A stretch of 64,000 nt of DNA from Platycnemis pennipes (Eukaryota > Arthropoda > Insecta > Odonata > Platycnemididae), in NCBI GenBank assembly GCA_933228895.1, contig OW121852.1:125173544-125237543 (forward strand), in the 5' to 3' direction. The notes under the pieces were generated by a model, which saw only the letters and a list, made by a program, of their open reading frames with translations, had not been told where the DNA came from and searched no databases. Numbering within the stretch: position 1 is the first letter of the stretch; the number at the start of each line of letters is the position of its first letter. Both the position numbers and the translations under genes were made by a program. This document shows, in pieces, positions 1-12,158 of this stretch.

Positions 1-3000
1 TTTAAAGGCATTGTTATGGTCACGGCTAATAGTATCCAATACTTGGTGGTAATATTTTGGACCAAGAATTAATAAATGTAAATTACAGTGGCATGATTGC
101 TATCTAACAGAATTAAGTAATACACAATGATTTGCTCTGACTGATGAGAAAAGAATACTTACCTTAAGAGGTCATGGATAGCTCTGCAAGTGCATACATA
201 GTAAAGGGAAAATCTTTTACGCAAGGTGAGGAATTGAAACAGCAGGTTATTTTTCATCATTTATTCATAAAAAGACTATTGACAGGATGTAGAGAAATTT
301 ACTGCTTTAAGCACCCCTAACATATCGGATGCCAAACATGAAGAAGCAAGTATTGACCTCATTTGTGAAAAGTATTACTCGCATGATTACATAAACTGAA
401 GAGTATGATTGAAATAATATTCAGGATTATAGGACAATGTTTACTCAAATTGTAATGAATGAAGTACCAGGAGTGGAATATTTAGAGTATAATAATACAT
501 GTAGTTATAAATACAAAGATTTTGAGATTAGAAAGTATTTAGATCCAGCAGAAGGCCAATAATTTTTCATTGAATATTTCTACCACTGGTGGTATGAAAC
601 ATGATTCATCCACAAAAGCAATGACAATACAATTAATAAATTTGAGTTTCATGATCTTGCGTTCATCAAAAATACTTGCCAAGAAAAAAATATTACTCAG
701 GAGTTTAAAAATTAATAGAAAAACCCAACTTGGAACAAGGAGGGTTGGCAGATCTGAAGGATTAATACAGAAATTTCTATTCACCACTTATCACTACAAC
801 CATCTTGAACAGCAATTTTAGATTAGGTTCACACCATTTTGAATGTAACATTTAAAATCTTAGTCCTTTTAGGTAACTGAAGTGGCCAAAGTTTTCCAAT
901 GAATTGATGGTTGCCCTAAACACTTGTTTACAATATCACACAATATCCCTCCTCAAGATCATTCCATTATATTTTCTTGGTACGGGATTAATTGCACTCG
1001 TGCAGACATGGAAATGAAAAAGAAGCCATTAGAAAATTGAACCCAAAGTATTACCAGCAAGCTGCAAGAAAATTATGTTGAACAAAAAACCAGTAGCAAT
1101 CAGTTAGGAAAAAGACAAAAAATTAATGATCATATCAATGAAAACCCTACCCCTAGCATTAAAAATGAAAAAGAAATATTTAAAGGTTGTAAATTGGGCT
1201 CTGTAAAAGAGAAAAAGATTAACAGCTGAAAAAAATATGATTACGGATTGAAAATATAGTCTAGCTTCTATGATTTGAGATTTTGGTTTTGATGATGCAT
1301 GCAAATATCAATTTTTGGTTTAATCGGTTACATCAATATTACCAGATTGAATGAAATTATTTAACTACCGATTTATACAGGAAAAATACATCTTACTTCA
1401 AATACAGTATTCAAAAATGTATTTTCAAGCTGCTACGATAAAGCGTAGTGCAGTGTACATGATTACGTAGAGCACTGGCTTGTAATACCTTTCATTTGTT
1501 TCGACTGCCAATTTGTTTTTGTCAGAGAGTATCTGTAATGTATTACTGTCCTTATGGATCAAACGTAAGAAAGCTATTGCAAATACTCCTTATATTTTTG
1601 ACTATTAATGATTATTATAATATCTAATGAGATACTACAAAATGTCATGCATAGTCAAAAAATTACTCTGGCGTAAAGTAGCTAATATATGCTTCATCAT
1701 ACTAAAACTTTCAGTTATAATCCTGGCACAATAAATTGCCTAGTATTTTACAAGTTGTCCCTGGAAATTCAGTGACAACTCGTCTGCTTTAATTTTTAGA
1801 GGCACAGTTAGAGGTGCTAATATTGGAGTGCTGATGTGATCAAGCTGATTTGCTTTACAGTGGGAAGTTTAAAGGTTGCTCCCCTTCAAAAAAACAAGGG
1901 TAATAAACGAGACCAATTTAGAACATTACAGCACTCCATTACACCTTCAATTGTACTCTCCATTTTGGTATAGTTCATTATTTGAGGGTGGGATATAGGA
2001 GGTGAGGCTTAATACTTGGTTCGGAAGGTCCATTAAGGCAGTGTGGTACAGGACCACTCGGTTTACCCTCTAGATGATTTCCTGCCTAATTTTTCAGCTA
2101 AAGCGTCAATTCACCCCCCATTTCTCTAAATGTGAAACATCAGATCAAAGCCCTTTCGGGCCCTATCATTCAGGGAGGGTACACCATGGAATTAAACCAA
2201 GGCTACCCACCCAGCAGCACATGAAAGGATATTTTTCTCTAAAGCCCCCAATGGGGCCCTATCACACAAAGGAGCATTGGAGAAAATCCAGACTACCTTT
2301 GCCATTCGGTTCTAAGATTCCAAGAGGTTTTGCTCACTACGACCTTACCATGGGAGCCTTTGAAGACAGGCTACCATGAAATATATCACCATCAGACAAT
2401 GTTCTCATTCAGCCCTCAAAGGGCTAGACAATATGTGAAGGGGTACAGCACAATTTGGCATACTCCAACATCTGTTTAAAAAAATGTGTATTTTTTGGAA
2501 CTAAGCTGAAAAACATTTGAATAAACCAACAAGATTAAGAACGATTTCCAACTTTTACTTGAAGACACCAATCAAGTTTTTGAGGCTTAAGAATGTTTAG
2601 AGCCCTATAATTATTGATGAGCACACAGTGCATGTTAGACCTAGAGGGCATGCAAGGAGAGGAGATGTTTCCCTACCACATCAACTGCAAGGTCCACCGT
2701 TGGCTGTAACTCTGCTTTCCATCGACGATCCCGCGTTGCACACGCATTAAATTTAAGCACTTATTTCACTACCACTAAAATACACCAGAATGACCATGCA
2801 CACACTACACACAACACAGGACACTTCACACCTGATGCAGCACTGATGGGATGTCCTGGGTGTGCCAGGGATGCGAAGCAAATCACATGATGCATTGTAA
2901 ATAATGATGAATGTAGAAGCAGACCTGCTGTATGTAGTGTGCTTGTAGTGAGCAAGTGGTTTGCAAAGAAGTATTCAAAATGATGACGCCTTATCAAAAT

Positions 3001-3280
3001 CTGTGCTTCTGTACAGAATTGCAATATTCAAATGTTATTTCAATAAAAAAAGCATAAAACATTAAGAACTAGAAAGTTCTTTAAGTAATTACTTTACTTA
3101 AACGAAATACGAAAATTATTCATGTTAACTATGGAAGAGAAACAAGCTTAATGCTACAAGAAAGATTAAAACCACAGGATGCCATTCGCTTGGCACTCCT
3201 AACCTGAGATCTGTTACTCATAATGCTAAATGTAAAAATGCACCATTGGTATTTTGACAACGAACTTACAACTCAACTAC
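1..3280. other. Non-coding AT-rich DNA, no gene recognised
   Basis: AT-rich sequence with stop codons in all frames. The open stretches present (the longest about 100 codons, 2074-2379) show no domain or motif I recognise. Around 2150-2290 the phrase GGGCCCTATCA occurs twice in a slightly GC-richer patch, possibly an old repeat, but I cannot classify it. Confidence 0.6.
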
Positions 3281-6200
3281 TTCTTATTTCGGCTTTGCAC
3301 TCCCATCCCAAATAGTTATAATTTATAATAAAAAAAAGCCTACCTCACGGTATTTCGGCTTTGCATTCCTATCCCCACTAGTTATACTTAATAGTAAATT
3401 GCAAAAGCCTACCTCACGGTATTTCGGCTTTGCATTCCCATCCCCGCTACTTATACTTAATAATAATTTGCAAAAGCCTACCTCACGGTATTTCGGCTTT
3501 GCATTCCCATCCCCGTTAGTTATACTTAATAGTAAATTGCAAAAGACTACCTCACGGTATTTCGGCTTTGCATTCCCATCCCAGCTACTTATACTTAATA
3601 ATAATTTGCAAAAGCCTACCTCACGGTATTCAGGCTTTGCATTCCCATCCCCGCTAGTTATACATAATAGTAAATTGCAAAAGCCTACCTCACGGTATTT
3701 CGGCTTTGCATTCCCATCCCAGCTACTTATACTTAATAATAATTTGCAAAAGCCTACCTCACGGTATTTCGGCTTTGCAATCCCATCCCCGCTAGTTATA
3801 CTTAATAGTAAATTGCAAAAGCCTACCTCACGGTATTTCGGCTTTGCATTCCCATCCCCGCTAGTTATACTTAATAGTAAATTGCAAAAGCCTACCTAAC
3901 GGTATTTCGGCTTTGCATTTCCCATAGTTATACTTAATAATAATTTGCAAAAGCCTACCTCACGGTATTTCGGCTATGCATTCCCATCCCCGCTATTTAT
4001 ATTTAATAGTATATTGCAAAAGCCTACCTCACGGAATTTCGGCTTTGCATTCACATCCCAGCTACTTAAGCCTACCTAACGGTATCTCGGCTTTGCATTC
4101 CCATCCCAGCTACTTATACTTAATAATAATTTGCAAAAGCCTACCTCACGGTATTTCGGCTTTGCATTCCTATCCCCACTAGTTATACTTAATAGTAAAT
4201 TGCAAAAGCCTACCTCACGGTATTTCGGCTTTGCATTCCCATCCCCGCTACTTATACTTAATAATAATTTGCAAAAGCCTACCTCACGGTATTTCGGCTT
4301 TGCATTCCCATCCCCGTTAGTTATACTTAATAGTAAATTGCAAAAGACTACCTCACGGTATTTCGGCTTTGCATTCCCATCCCAGCTACTTATACTTAAT
4401 AATAATTTGCAAAAGCCTACCTCACGGTATTTCGGCTTTGCATTCCCATCCCCGCTATTTATATTTAATAGTATATTGCAAAAGCCTACCTCACGGTATT
4501 TCGGCTTTGCATTCCCATCCCAGCTACTTATACTTAATAATAATTCGCAAAAGCCTACCTCACGGTATTTCGGCTTTGCATTCCCATCCCAGCTACTTAT
4601 AGTTAATAGTAAATTGCAAAAGCCTATCTCACGGTATCTCGGCTTTGCATTCCCATCCCAGCTACTTATACTTAATAATAATTTGCAAAAGCCTACCTCA
4701 CGGTATTTCGGCTTTGCATTCCCATCCCAGCTACTTATACTTAATAATAATTTGCAAAAGCCTACCTCACGGTATTTCGGCTTTGCAATCCCATCCCCGC
4801 TAGTTATACTTAATAGTAAATTGCAAAAGCCTACCTCACGGTATTTCGGCTTTGCATTCCCATCCCCGCTACTTATACTTAATAATAATTTGCAAAAGCC
4901 TACCTCACGGTATTTCGGCTTTGCATTCCCATCCCCGCTACTTATACTTAATAATAATTTGCAAAAGCCTACCTCACGGTATTTCGGCTTTGCATTCCCA
5001 TCCCAGCTACTTATACTTAATAATAATTTGCAAAGGCCTACCTCATGGTATTTCGGCTTTGTATTCCCATCCCCGTTAGTTATACTTAATAGTAAATTGC
5101 AAAAGCCTACCTCACGGTATTTCGGCTTTGCATTCCCATCCCCGCTAGTTATACTTAATAGTAAATTGCAAAAGCCTACCTCACGGTATTTCGGCTTTGC
5201 ATTCCCATCCCCGCTATTTATAGTTAATAGTAAATTGCAAAAGCCTACCTCACGGTATTTCGGCTTTGCATTCCCATCCCCGCTATTTATATTTAATAGT
5301 ATATTGCAAAAGCCTACCTCACGGTATTTCGGCTTTGCATTCCCATCCCCGCTATTTATAGTTAATAATAATTTGCAAAAGCCTACCTCACGGTATTTCG
5401 GCTTTGCATTCCCATCCCCGCTAGTTATGCTTAATAGTATATTGCAAAAGCCTACCTCACTGTATTTCGGCTTTGCATTCCCATCCCAGCTACTTATACT
5501 TAATAATAATTTGCAAAAGCCTACCTCACGGTATTTCGGCTTTGCATTCCCATCCCCGCTAGTTATACTTAATAGTAAATTGCAAAAGCCTACCTCACGG
5601 TATTTCGGCTTTGCGTTCCCATCCCCGCTAGTTATATTTAATAGTAAATTGCAAAAGCCTACCTCACGGTATTTCGGCTTTGCATTCCCATCCCCGCTAG
5701 TTATACTTAATAGTAAATTGCAAAAGCCTACCTCACGGTATTTCGGCTTTGCATTCCCATCCCCGCTATTTATAGTTAATAGTAAATTGCAAAAGCCTAC
5801 CTCACGGTATTTCGGCTTTGCATTCCCATCCCCGCTATTTATATTTAATAGTATATTGCAAAAGCCTACCTCACGGTATTTCGGCTTTGCATTCCCATCC
5901 CCGCTATTTATAGTAAATAATAATTTGCAAAAGCCTACCTCACGGTATTTCGGCTTTGCATTCCCATCCCCGCTAGTTATACTTAATAGTATATTGCAAA
6001 AGCCTACCTCACTGTATTTCGGCTTTGCATTCCCATCCCAGCTACTTATACTTAATAATAATTTGCAAAAGCCTACCTCACGGTATTTCGGCTTTGCATT
6101 CCCATCCCCGCTAGTTATACTTAATAGTAAATTGCAAAAGCCTACCTCACGGTATTTCGGCTTTGCGTTCCCATCCCCGCTAGTTATATTTAATAGTAAA

Positions 6201-8462
6201 TTGCAAAAGCCTATCTCACGGTATTTCGGCTTTGCATTCCCATCCCAGCTACTTATACTTAATAATAATTTGCAAAAGCCTACCTCAAGGTATTTCGGCT
6301 TTGCATTCCCATCCCAGCTACTTATACTTAATAATAATTTGCAAAAGCCTACCTCACGGTATTTCGGCTTTGCATTCCCATCCCAGCTAATTATACTTAA
6401 TAATAATTTGCAAAAGCCTACCTCACGGTATTTCGGCTTTGCATTCCCAGCCCTGCTAGTTATACTTAATAGTAAATTACAAAAGCCTACCTCACGGTAT
6501 TTCGGCTTTGCATTCCCATCCCAGCTACTTATACTTAATAATAATTTGCAAAAGCCTACCTCACGGTATTTCGGCTTTGCATTCCCATCCCAGCTACTTA
6601 TACTTAATAATAATTTGCAAAAGCCTACCTCACGGTATTTCGGCTTTGCTTTCCTATCCCCACTAGTTATATTTAATAATAATTTGCAAAAGCCTACCTC
6701 ACGGTATTTCGGCTTTGCATTCCCATCCCCGCTAGTTATATTTAATAGTAAATTGAAAAGCCTACCTCACGGTATTTCGGCTTTGCATTCCCATCCCAGC
6801 TACTTATACTTAATAATAATTTGCAAAAGCCTACCTCACGGTATTTCGGCTTTGCATTCCCATCCCAGCTACTTATATTTAATAGTAAATTGCAAAAGCC
6901 TACCTCACGGTATTTCGGCTTTGCATTCCCATCCCCGCTACTTATACTTAATAATAATTTGCAAAAGCCTACCTCACGGTATTTCTGCTTTGCATTCCCA
7001 TCCCCGCTAGTTATACTTAATAGTAAATTGCAAAAGACTACCTCACGGTATTTCGGCTTTGCATTCCCATCCCAGCTACTTATACTTAATAGTAAATTGC
7101 AAAAGCCTACCTCACGGTATTTCGGCTTTGCATTCCCATCCCCGCTATTTATATTTAATAGTATATTGCAAAAGCCTACCTCACGGTATTTCGGCTTTGC
7201 ATTCCCATCCCCGCTACTTATAGTTGAAAGTAAATTGCAAAAGCCTACCTCACGGTATTTCGGCTTTGCATTCCCATCCCCGCTATTTATATTTAATAGT
7301 ATATTGCAAAAGCCTACCTCACGGTATTTCGGCTTTGCATTCCCATCCCCGCTATTTATAGTTGAAAGTAAATTGCAAAAGCCTACCTCACGGTATTTCG
7401 GCTTTGCATTCACATCCCAGCTACTTATACTTAATAATAATTTGCAAAAGCCTACCTCACGGTATTTCGGCTTTGCATTCCCATCCCCGCTAGTTATACT
7501 TAATAGTAAATTGCAAAAGCCTACCTCATGGTATTTCGGCTTTGTATTCCCATCCCCGCTATTTATAGTTAATAGTAAATTGCAAAAGCCTACCTCACGG
7601 TATTTCGGCTTTGCATTCCCATCCCCGCTATTTATATTTAATAGTATATTGCAAAAGCCTACCTCACGGTATTTCGGCTTTGCATTCCCATCCCAGCTAA
7701 TTATAGTTAATAATAATTTGCAAAAGCCTACCTCACGGTATTTCGGCTTTGCATTCCCATCCCAGCTACTTATACTTAAAAACAATTTGCAAAAGCCTAC
7801 CTCACGGTATTTCGGCTTTGCATTCCCATCCCCGCTACTTATACTTAATAATAATTTGCAAAAGCCTACCTCATGGTATTTCGGCTTTGCATTCCCATCC
7901 CCGCTACTTATACTTAATAATAATTTGCAAAAGCCTACCTCATGGTATTTCGGCTTTGTATTCCCATCCCCGCTATTTATAGTTAATAGTAAATTGCAAA
8001 AGCCTACCTCACGGTATTTCGGCTTTGCATTCCCATCCCCGCTATTTATATTTAATAGTATATTGCAAAAGCTTACCTCACGGTATTTCGGATTTGCATT
8101 CCCATCCCAGCTAATTATAGTTAATAATAATTTGCAAAAGCCTACCTCACGGTATTTCGGCTTTGCATTCCCATCCCCGCTAGTTATACTTAATAGTATA
8201 TTGCAAAAGCCTACCTCACGGTATTTCGGCTTTGCATTCCCATCCCAGCTACTTATACTTAATAATAATTTGCAAAAGCCTACCTCACGGTATTTCGGCT
8301 TTGCATTCCCATCCCCGCTAGTTATATTTAATAGTAAATTGCAGAAGCCTACTTCACGGTTTTTCGGCTTTGCATTCCCATCCCCGCTAGTTATGCTTAA
8401 TAATAATTTCCAACAGCCTATTTCACGGCATTTCGGCTTTGCATTACCATCCCAACTTGTTA
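3281..8462. repeat. 69-bp minisatellite array, about 75 units
   Basis: Head-to-tail units of 69 bp run without interruption for about 5.2 kb. Each unit has a strongly conserved half (GCAAAAGCC, TACCTCACGGTA, TTTC, GGCTTTGC) and a variable half (CCCATCCC, then C/A, GCTA, G/C/T, TTATA, a few alternative A/T-rich endings). The conserved half can fold: GCAAAAGCC pairs with GGCTTTGC with one bulged A, and TACC pairs with GGTA around a 4-base loop. Edge units (3281-3340, 8395-8462) are the most diverged, as expected of a satellite grown by unequal exchange. Shortened units near 3920 and 4070 and a 2-base loss near 6755 shift the reading frame. Long open frames exist in three frames, including one of 959 codons, because the period is divisible by three; I regard these as by-products, not genes. 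Confidence 0.95.
5097..6200. repeat. Higher-order duplication: two 552-bp blocks of eight units
   Basis: Within the satellite, units 5097-5648 and 5649-6200 carry the same ordered series of eight variant units. The order includes a private variant in which CACGGTA becomes CACTGTA in the sixth unit. The blocks differ at only a few positions, for example GTTATGC versus GTTATAC in the fifth unit. This marks a recent block duplication superimposed on the 69-bp repetition. Confidence 0.9.
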
Positions 8463-9700
8463 TAGTTAGAATTCTAACTGTACAATCTTACCACAGGGTA
8501 GTTTTCACTTTACAGTCCCAAACTGGACAGCGCTAACCTTATTGCTGAAAGCAAAACTATGCATGGTATTCTACTTGTCTTATTTATAATTAGAATGTTA
8601 AAGTATTGGGACTATTGAATCCTTCTCTATTCTTTTTACAAAAGTCAATCCATCTAATACCAGAGTCAATCTGTGCCTACAGCATTTCTTTTGCGTAATG
8701 TGTTCTTTATATTCAACACATCTAATAAATTGTAGTAATTTTAATTTCACCACTGATTCAGAGAATGTTATTAGTACACTTAGGTTATCTAATTTGTTTT
8801 TTTTAAGGCAGATATCTGAATTTATGAATGTTCAAGTAAATTATGATGTATATGTATAATGTTGTAGTAAGTAGGTTTAGGTATTCAGTGGTGGTATAAC
8901 GTCTGATGTCCCTGAAAAAAATTAAAGTACTCTATAACATACATTGTATTTCTATTCACAGTACACATCTTTCAAACTAACATTAAAATTCATTAGGAAA
9001 TGATTTAAGTGCTTTACTCATAATATTATTAATATTATAGAAGCATTGAGAAAAGCATTAAGTTACATTGATGACCATGATTTCTCTTTGAATTAGACTA
9101 TCTAATAAAATAGGCAGTATCTGATGACATCTCTAAAATGGCATCTCTAACACCATTTCTCACATGAGTTTATAGCAAATCAAATCACTTTTCCTGTTGG
9201 AAGATGCAAGATATTTTTTGAGGTATTATAAATTGCAAGGCAATGCTTGTTTTTACAGTGATCTATTCCGCTTGCAATTTTATGCCCAATACCTCTCACT
9301 GTAGCCAAATGAATTTACCCCTTAACTGCGTCAACTGCTTTTAAGCCTCGTGCCATATTTCCATCTATTGTGTGAAACACGTATATCAGTCAGAGGTTCC
9401 TACGTGCTGTTTCTTCTCTGCGCCAACTGCTTATTAGCGTCAGGCCTTCTTAGCATACACTGCTATCTATGTGGGTACTGCATGAACTTTTTGAACCTAA
9501 AATTTTCCTATGATATTGCATCAGAATATTTTTAATCTACCCCTGCTTCTTGAATCCAACAGTTCATTCAGTTATAGCATCTACAATTCGTGAACACGTT
9601 CGTCGTCAGAGAAAAATTCAACAGAGATAGAAAACATATTGGTTGGTTGAACACATTCACTGTGGGTACTGATTAAAGCCCTACCCCTCACAGTCCGGCG
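8463..9700. other. Non-coding AT-rich DNA, nothing recognised
   Basis: No coding similarity, RNA gene or repeat structure seen. The short open stretch at 9350-9535 has no recognisable motif. Confidence 0.55.
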
Positions 9701-9878
9701 TGGCCCACCGGTGGATCACACCACCCATGCAAAAGGCTGAGTGTGACCCACCAGTGGGTCACAGTCCTTCCAAGCTTCTGGCCGCTGCCGAGGGATGGTG
9801 TTTGAAGCGGCAACACTCAAGCCTTTTCCTGAGATTAGTGGAAGGCTACATGCATTTGCGTGACCCACCGGTGGGTCA
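9701..9878. repeat. Three copies of an 18-bp palindrome TGACCCACCGGTGGGTCA
   Basis: The perfect palindrome TGACCCACCGGTGGGTCA lies at 9861-9878. A one-base variant (central A instead of G) is at 9744-9761, and a two-base variant is at 9701-9718. All sit just upstream of, or at the start of, the piggyBac-like remains. The halves TGACCC and GGGTCA resemble everted nuclear-receptor half sites, but a transposon-terminal or coding explanation is equally possible. Confidence 0.8.
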
Positions 9879-9883
9879 CGCCG

Positions 9884-10912
9884 CAGTGAACGTGGTGAAA
9901 GCTCTAGTGATTTCGAGTATTTTAGTGACTCAAGTGACAATGAATTTTCCAATGTTGAGGAAACCCCTGCCTTTCCGGAGAATTTTCCTCAGGAGTGGGT
10001 ATATCAAGGGGGATCTACGGGAGGCTTTTCCGTCGGATGCTTGTGGTATTTTGCATTCTGACTTCGGTGATAAACCCATACCAGACCCTGCTGGATCATC
10101 CATTCAGCGTGGATGTTTGTGAGTTGATTGCATCCAAAACAAATCGCTACGCGGCACAATGTGTCACCGAAAAAAAATCAAAAGGACTGATGACATGCAG
10201 GAGCAGAGATTACGAGTGGGTTGATACAAACCCTGATGAGATAAGACTTGCACTTGCACTAATGATTTTGCAAGGAATAGTTCAAAAGCCCATAACAACT
10301 ATGTTCTTCTCAATGGAACGTATGATTGAAACACCATTTTTAGGCAGGTAATGACTTGAGCATAGATTCCACCTAGTGCTAAAGTTTTTACACTTCAACG
10401 ATAATGAGAACTATGATGCTGAAGCATAGCCCAACCCTAGGCTTTATATAATAGAGCCAATTTTTGACTATTTGGTGCAAAAGTGGCAGGTAACCTACAC
10501 CCCAGAAAAAATATTTGCATTGACGAAAGTTTGCTGTTATGGAAAGGCTGGAAAATTTATATCCCCAAAAAAAAAGGGCTCATTTTGGGATGGAGTCTTT
10601 TCAGTTACATGAATCATCGGGATATGTGCATAATATGCTCGTGTACACAGGCAAAACAATCCCAGAAAAAGTGGGAGAGATTGATATAAAAACTTAGACA
10701 AGCCTTCTCAATTTGTTCTGACGCTAATGGACGGCATGCTTGATTGTGGGTATACAGGGGAAGAATAGTAATTGTCCATAAATACTAAGTTGTTTGACCT
10801 TTCAGCTGAGCATAAGACTGATGCTGTGGGAACAGATCGCATAAATAGGAAAGAGTTACCACCTGATATGAAAACAAAAAACTAGCTAGAGGAGAGTGTT
10901 CAACATGGCACC
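9884..10912 (+). pseudogene. piggyBac-family transposase relic
   Basis: Pieces of a DDE_Tnp_1_7 (piggyBac) transposase appear in order but in different frames and with stops. First is an acidic, Ser/Asp/Glu-rich N-terminus (about 9888-9980). Then comes a segment with the ETNRYA-like ASKTNRYAAQ and the downstream EIRLALALMILQGIV (10106-10351), followed by the family's KFLHFNDNENYD phrase (about 10380-10415). Next is the first catalytic Asp in ICIDESLLLWKGW with the following YIPKK (10483-10600). Last is a basic stretch RINRKELPPDMKTKK (10828-10884) like the family's region after the third Asp. The second catalytic Asp region is not found and the C-terminal zinc cluster is unclear. The gene is clearly dead; no TTAA-flanked terminal repeats were identified. 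Family assignment is confident, exact limits are not. Confidence 0.8.
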
Positions 10913-10928
10913 GAAGAAAATTTATGAT

Positions 10929-11134
10929 ATAAAAGATAAGTATTACATCAATATGTAGAGGAAGACAAGTCGACTGGAGGGCCCATTCTAACCAATCTTG
11001 GTGTCGTTGACCCATGATGAAGCGCATTTTTATAAAAGATAAGTATTACGTCAATATGTAGAGGAAGACAAGTCGACTGGAGGGCCCATTCTAACCAATC
11101 TTGGTGTCGTTGACCCATGATGAAGCACATTTTT
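10929..11134. repeat. 103-bp tandem duplication
   Basis: The segment starting ATAAAAGATAAGTATTAC at 10929-11031 is repeated at 11032-11134 with only two differences seen (ACATCA/ACGTCA and AGCGCA/AGCACA). It lies immediately 3' of the piggyBac relic and probably arose by local slippage or unequal exchange. Confidence 0.9.
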
Positions 11135-11434
11135 AATTTCAGTAATTGCTTGGAAGATGGGACTTCCCACCATAGCACCACAAAATATGCCTCCACTGTA
11201 AAAACTTCAAGAAAAATACTGGTAAAATAAAGAGATATGTCCATGGCCCACAGAATTAGAGAAACTTTCATCTTATATAAAAAAGAACATTCAGTATTCC
11301 ACATTGGAATTTCAAGATTTAATGCACTTTGACCTAAGTGGGTGTTTCGACATCCACCAGCAGATGTCTGTGTGTGTATTGTGTCCTTTCAAGCTTTGCA
11401 TGACAAATTAGAAGAAATATATTGAATGCATGAC

Positions 11435-11941
11435 ATGTGGAGCCTTGGTTGGATGTGACATCTTTTATAGTTAGCAATGTAGTGTATCAGACCTATTTGT
11501 TTCAGACTGCGGCAACTGCCCTGGAAAGAGGACATGCTTTATGGACAATTGATCTGGAAAAGATAGCAGATGATTCTTCTAAGTTACATATGCAACATGG
11601 GAGGACAATGAACTCTAAGAAAACAACACTGCAGAAGTTAAGGGAAATGAGGCTGAATAGCTATGTTTAGTGCTTCACTGTAAATAATTGAGAAATGGTA
11701 ATTGGTTCTGCCCCAAGAAGTACAAGGGTGCAATGGCCAAGATTCAATTTATATCGTAGTAACATACTTTCAAAAGAAGACATCACGTATTGCAGTTATA
11801 AGTGATGACAGACGACATGACTCGGCATATTCATTGTAGGCAATATGTAAACTCCAACAAAGCTGCAATCACATGCAGAAACACCAGCATTATATCAGAT
11901 GGTGCCCCTAATCATCTCAAAATTGTACCAACTGTTCAATC
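11435..11941 (+). pseudogene. Decayed coding remnant, family uncertain
   Basis: An open stretch at 11437-11670 (77 codons) has coding-like composition (phrases such as TAATALERGHALWTIDLEK) but no domain I recognise. It is followed by broken sequence. Around 11790-11940 another frame reads something like ISDGAPNHLK, reminiscent of the SDGAxxQFKN motif of a widespread arthropod repeat-borne ORF. The sequence stops exactly where the LTR-like TGTTGTAG begins, as if interrupted there. Function unknown. Confidence 0.3.
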
Positions 11942-12126
11942 TGTTGTAGTGTACTAATGTGGTTGGTACCCCTGTGCTCCTCACATACCCCCTGGGAAGT
12001 GACGTATGTTAGTAGCTGTTAAGATTTACTATGTGTGAAAGTGTCTGGAATAAAATCTTGAAAGAATCCCAGTTACACTATTATTAATAAGTTAATTGAC
12101 TAAATCTCTAAGTTTGAGATACAACA
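11942..12126 (+). repeat. Possible 5' LTR of a Ty3/gypsy relic
   Basis: Starts TGTTGTAG, ends GATACAACA, and is followed without a gap by TGGCGCAGTCG, a primer-binding-site-like sequence. The terminal 7 bp (TGTTGTA / TACAACA) match the ends of the 3' LTR at 15076-15241, but by eye the interiors do not align and the lengths differ (185 versus 166 bp). Either strong decay or a chimera of two related families. Confidence 0.5.
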
Positions 12127-12138
12127 TGGCGCAGTCGT
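12127..12138 (+). other. Primer-binding site of the gypsy relic
   Basis: TGGCGCAGTCG directly after the LTR-terminal CA is a typical start of a tRNA-primer binding site in Ty3/gypsy elements. Its position immediately upstream of gag-like sequence supports the call. Confidence 0.5.
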
Positions 12139-12158
12139 GTGGAGTTCAATGACATTAG

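Noticed and set aside
3281..8462. CRISPR-like array (conserved repeat with variable part)
   Set aside because: The host is eukaryotic, the variable halves are drawn from a handful of recurring types rather than unique spacers, and no cas genes are present.
4131..8536. Very long repeat ORFs (959 and 571 codons) as structural-protein genes
   Set aside because: The 69-bp period keeps several frames open on both strands at once, unit-length errors break the frame, there is no promoter or signal sequence, and variation does not respect codon position.
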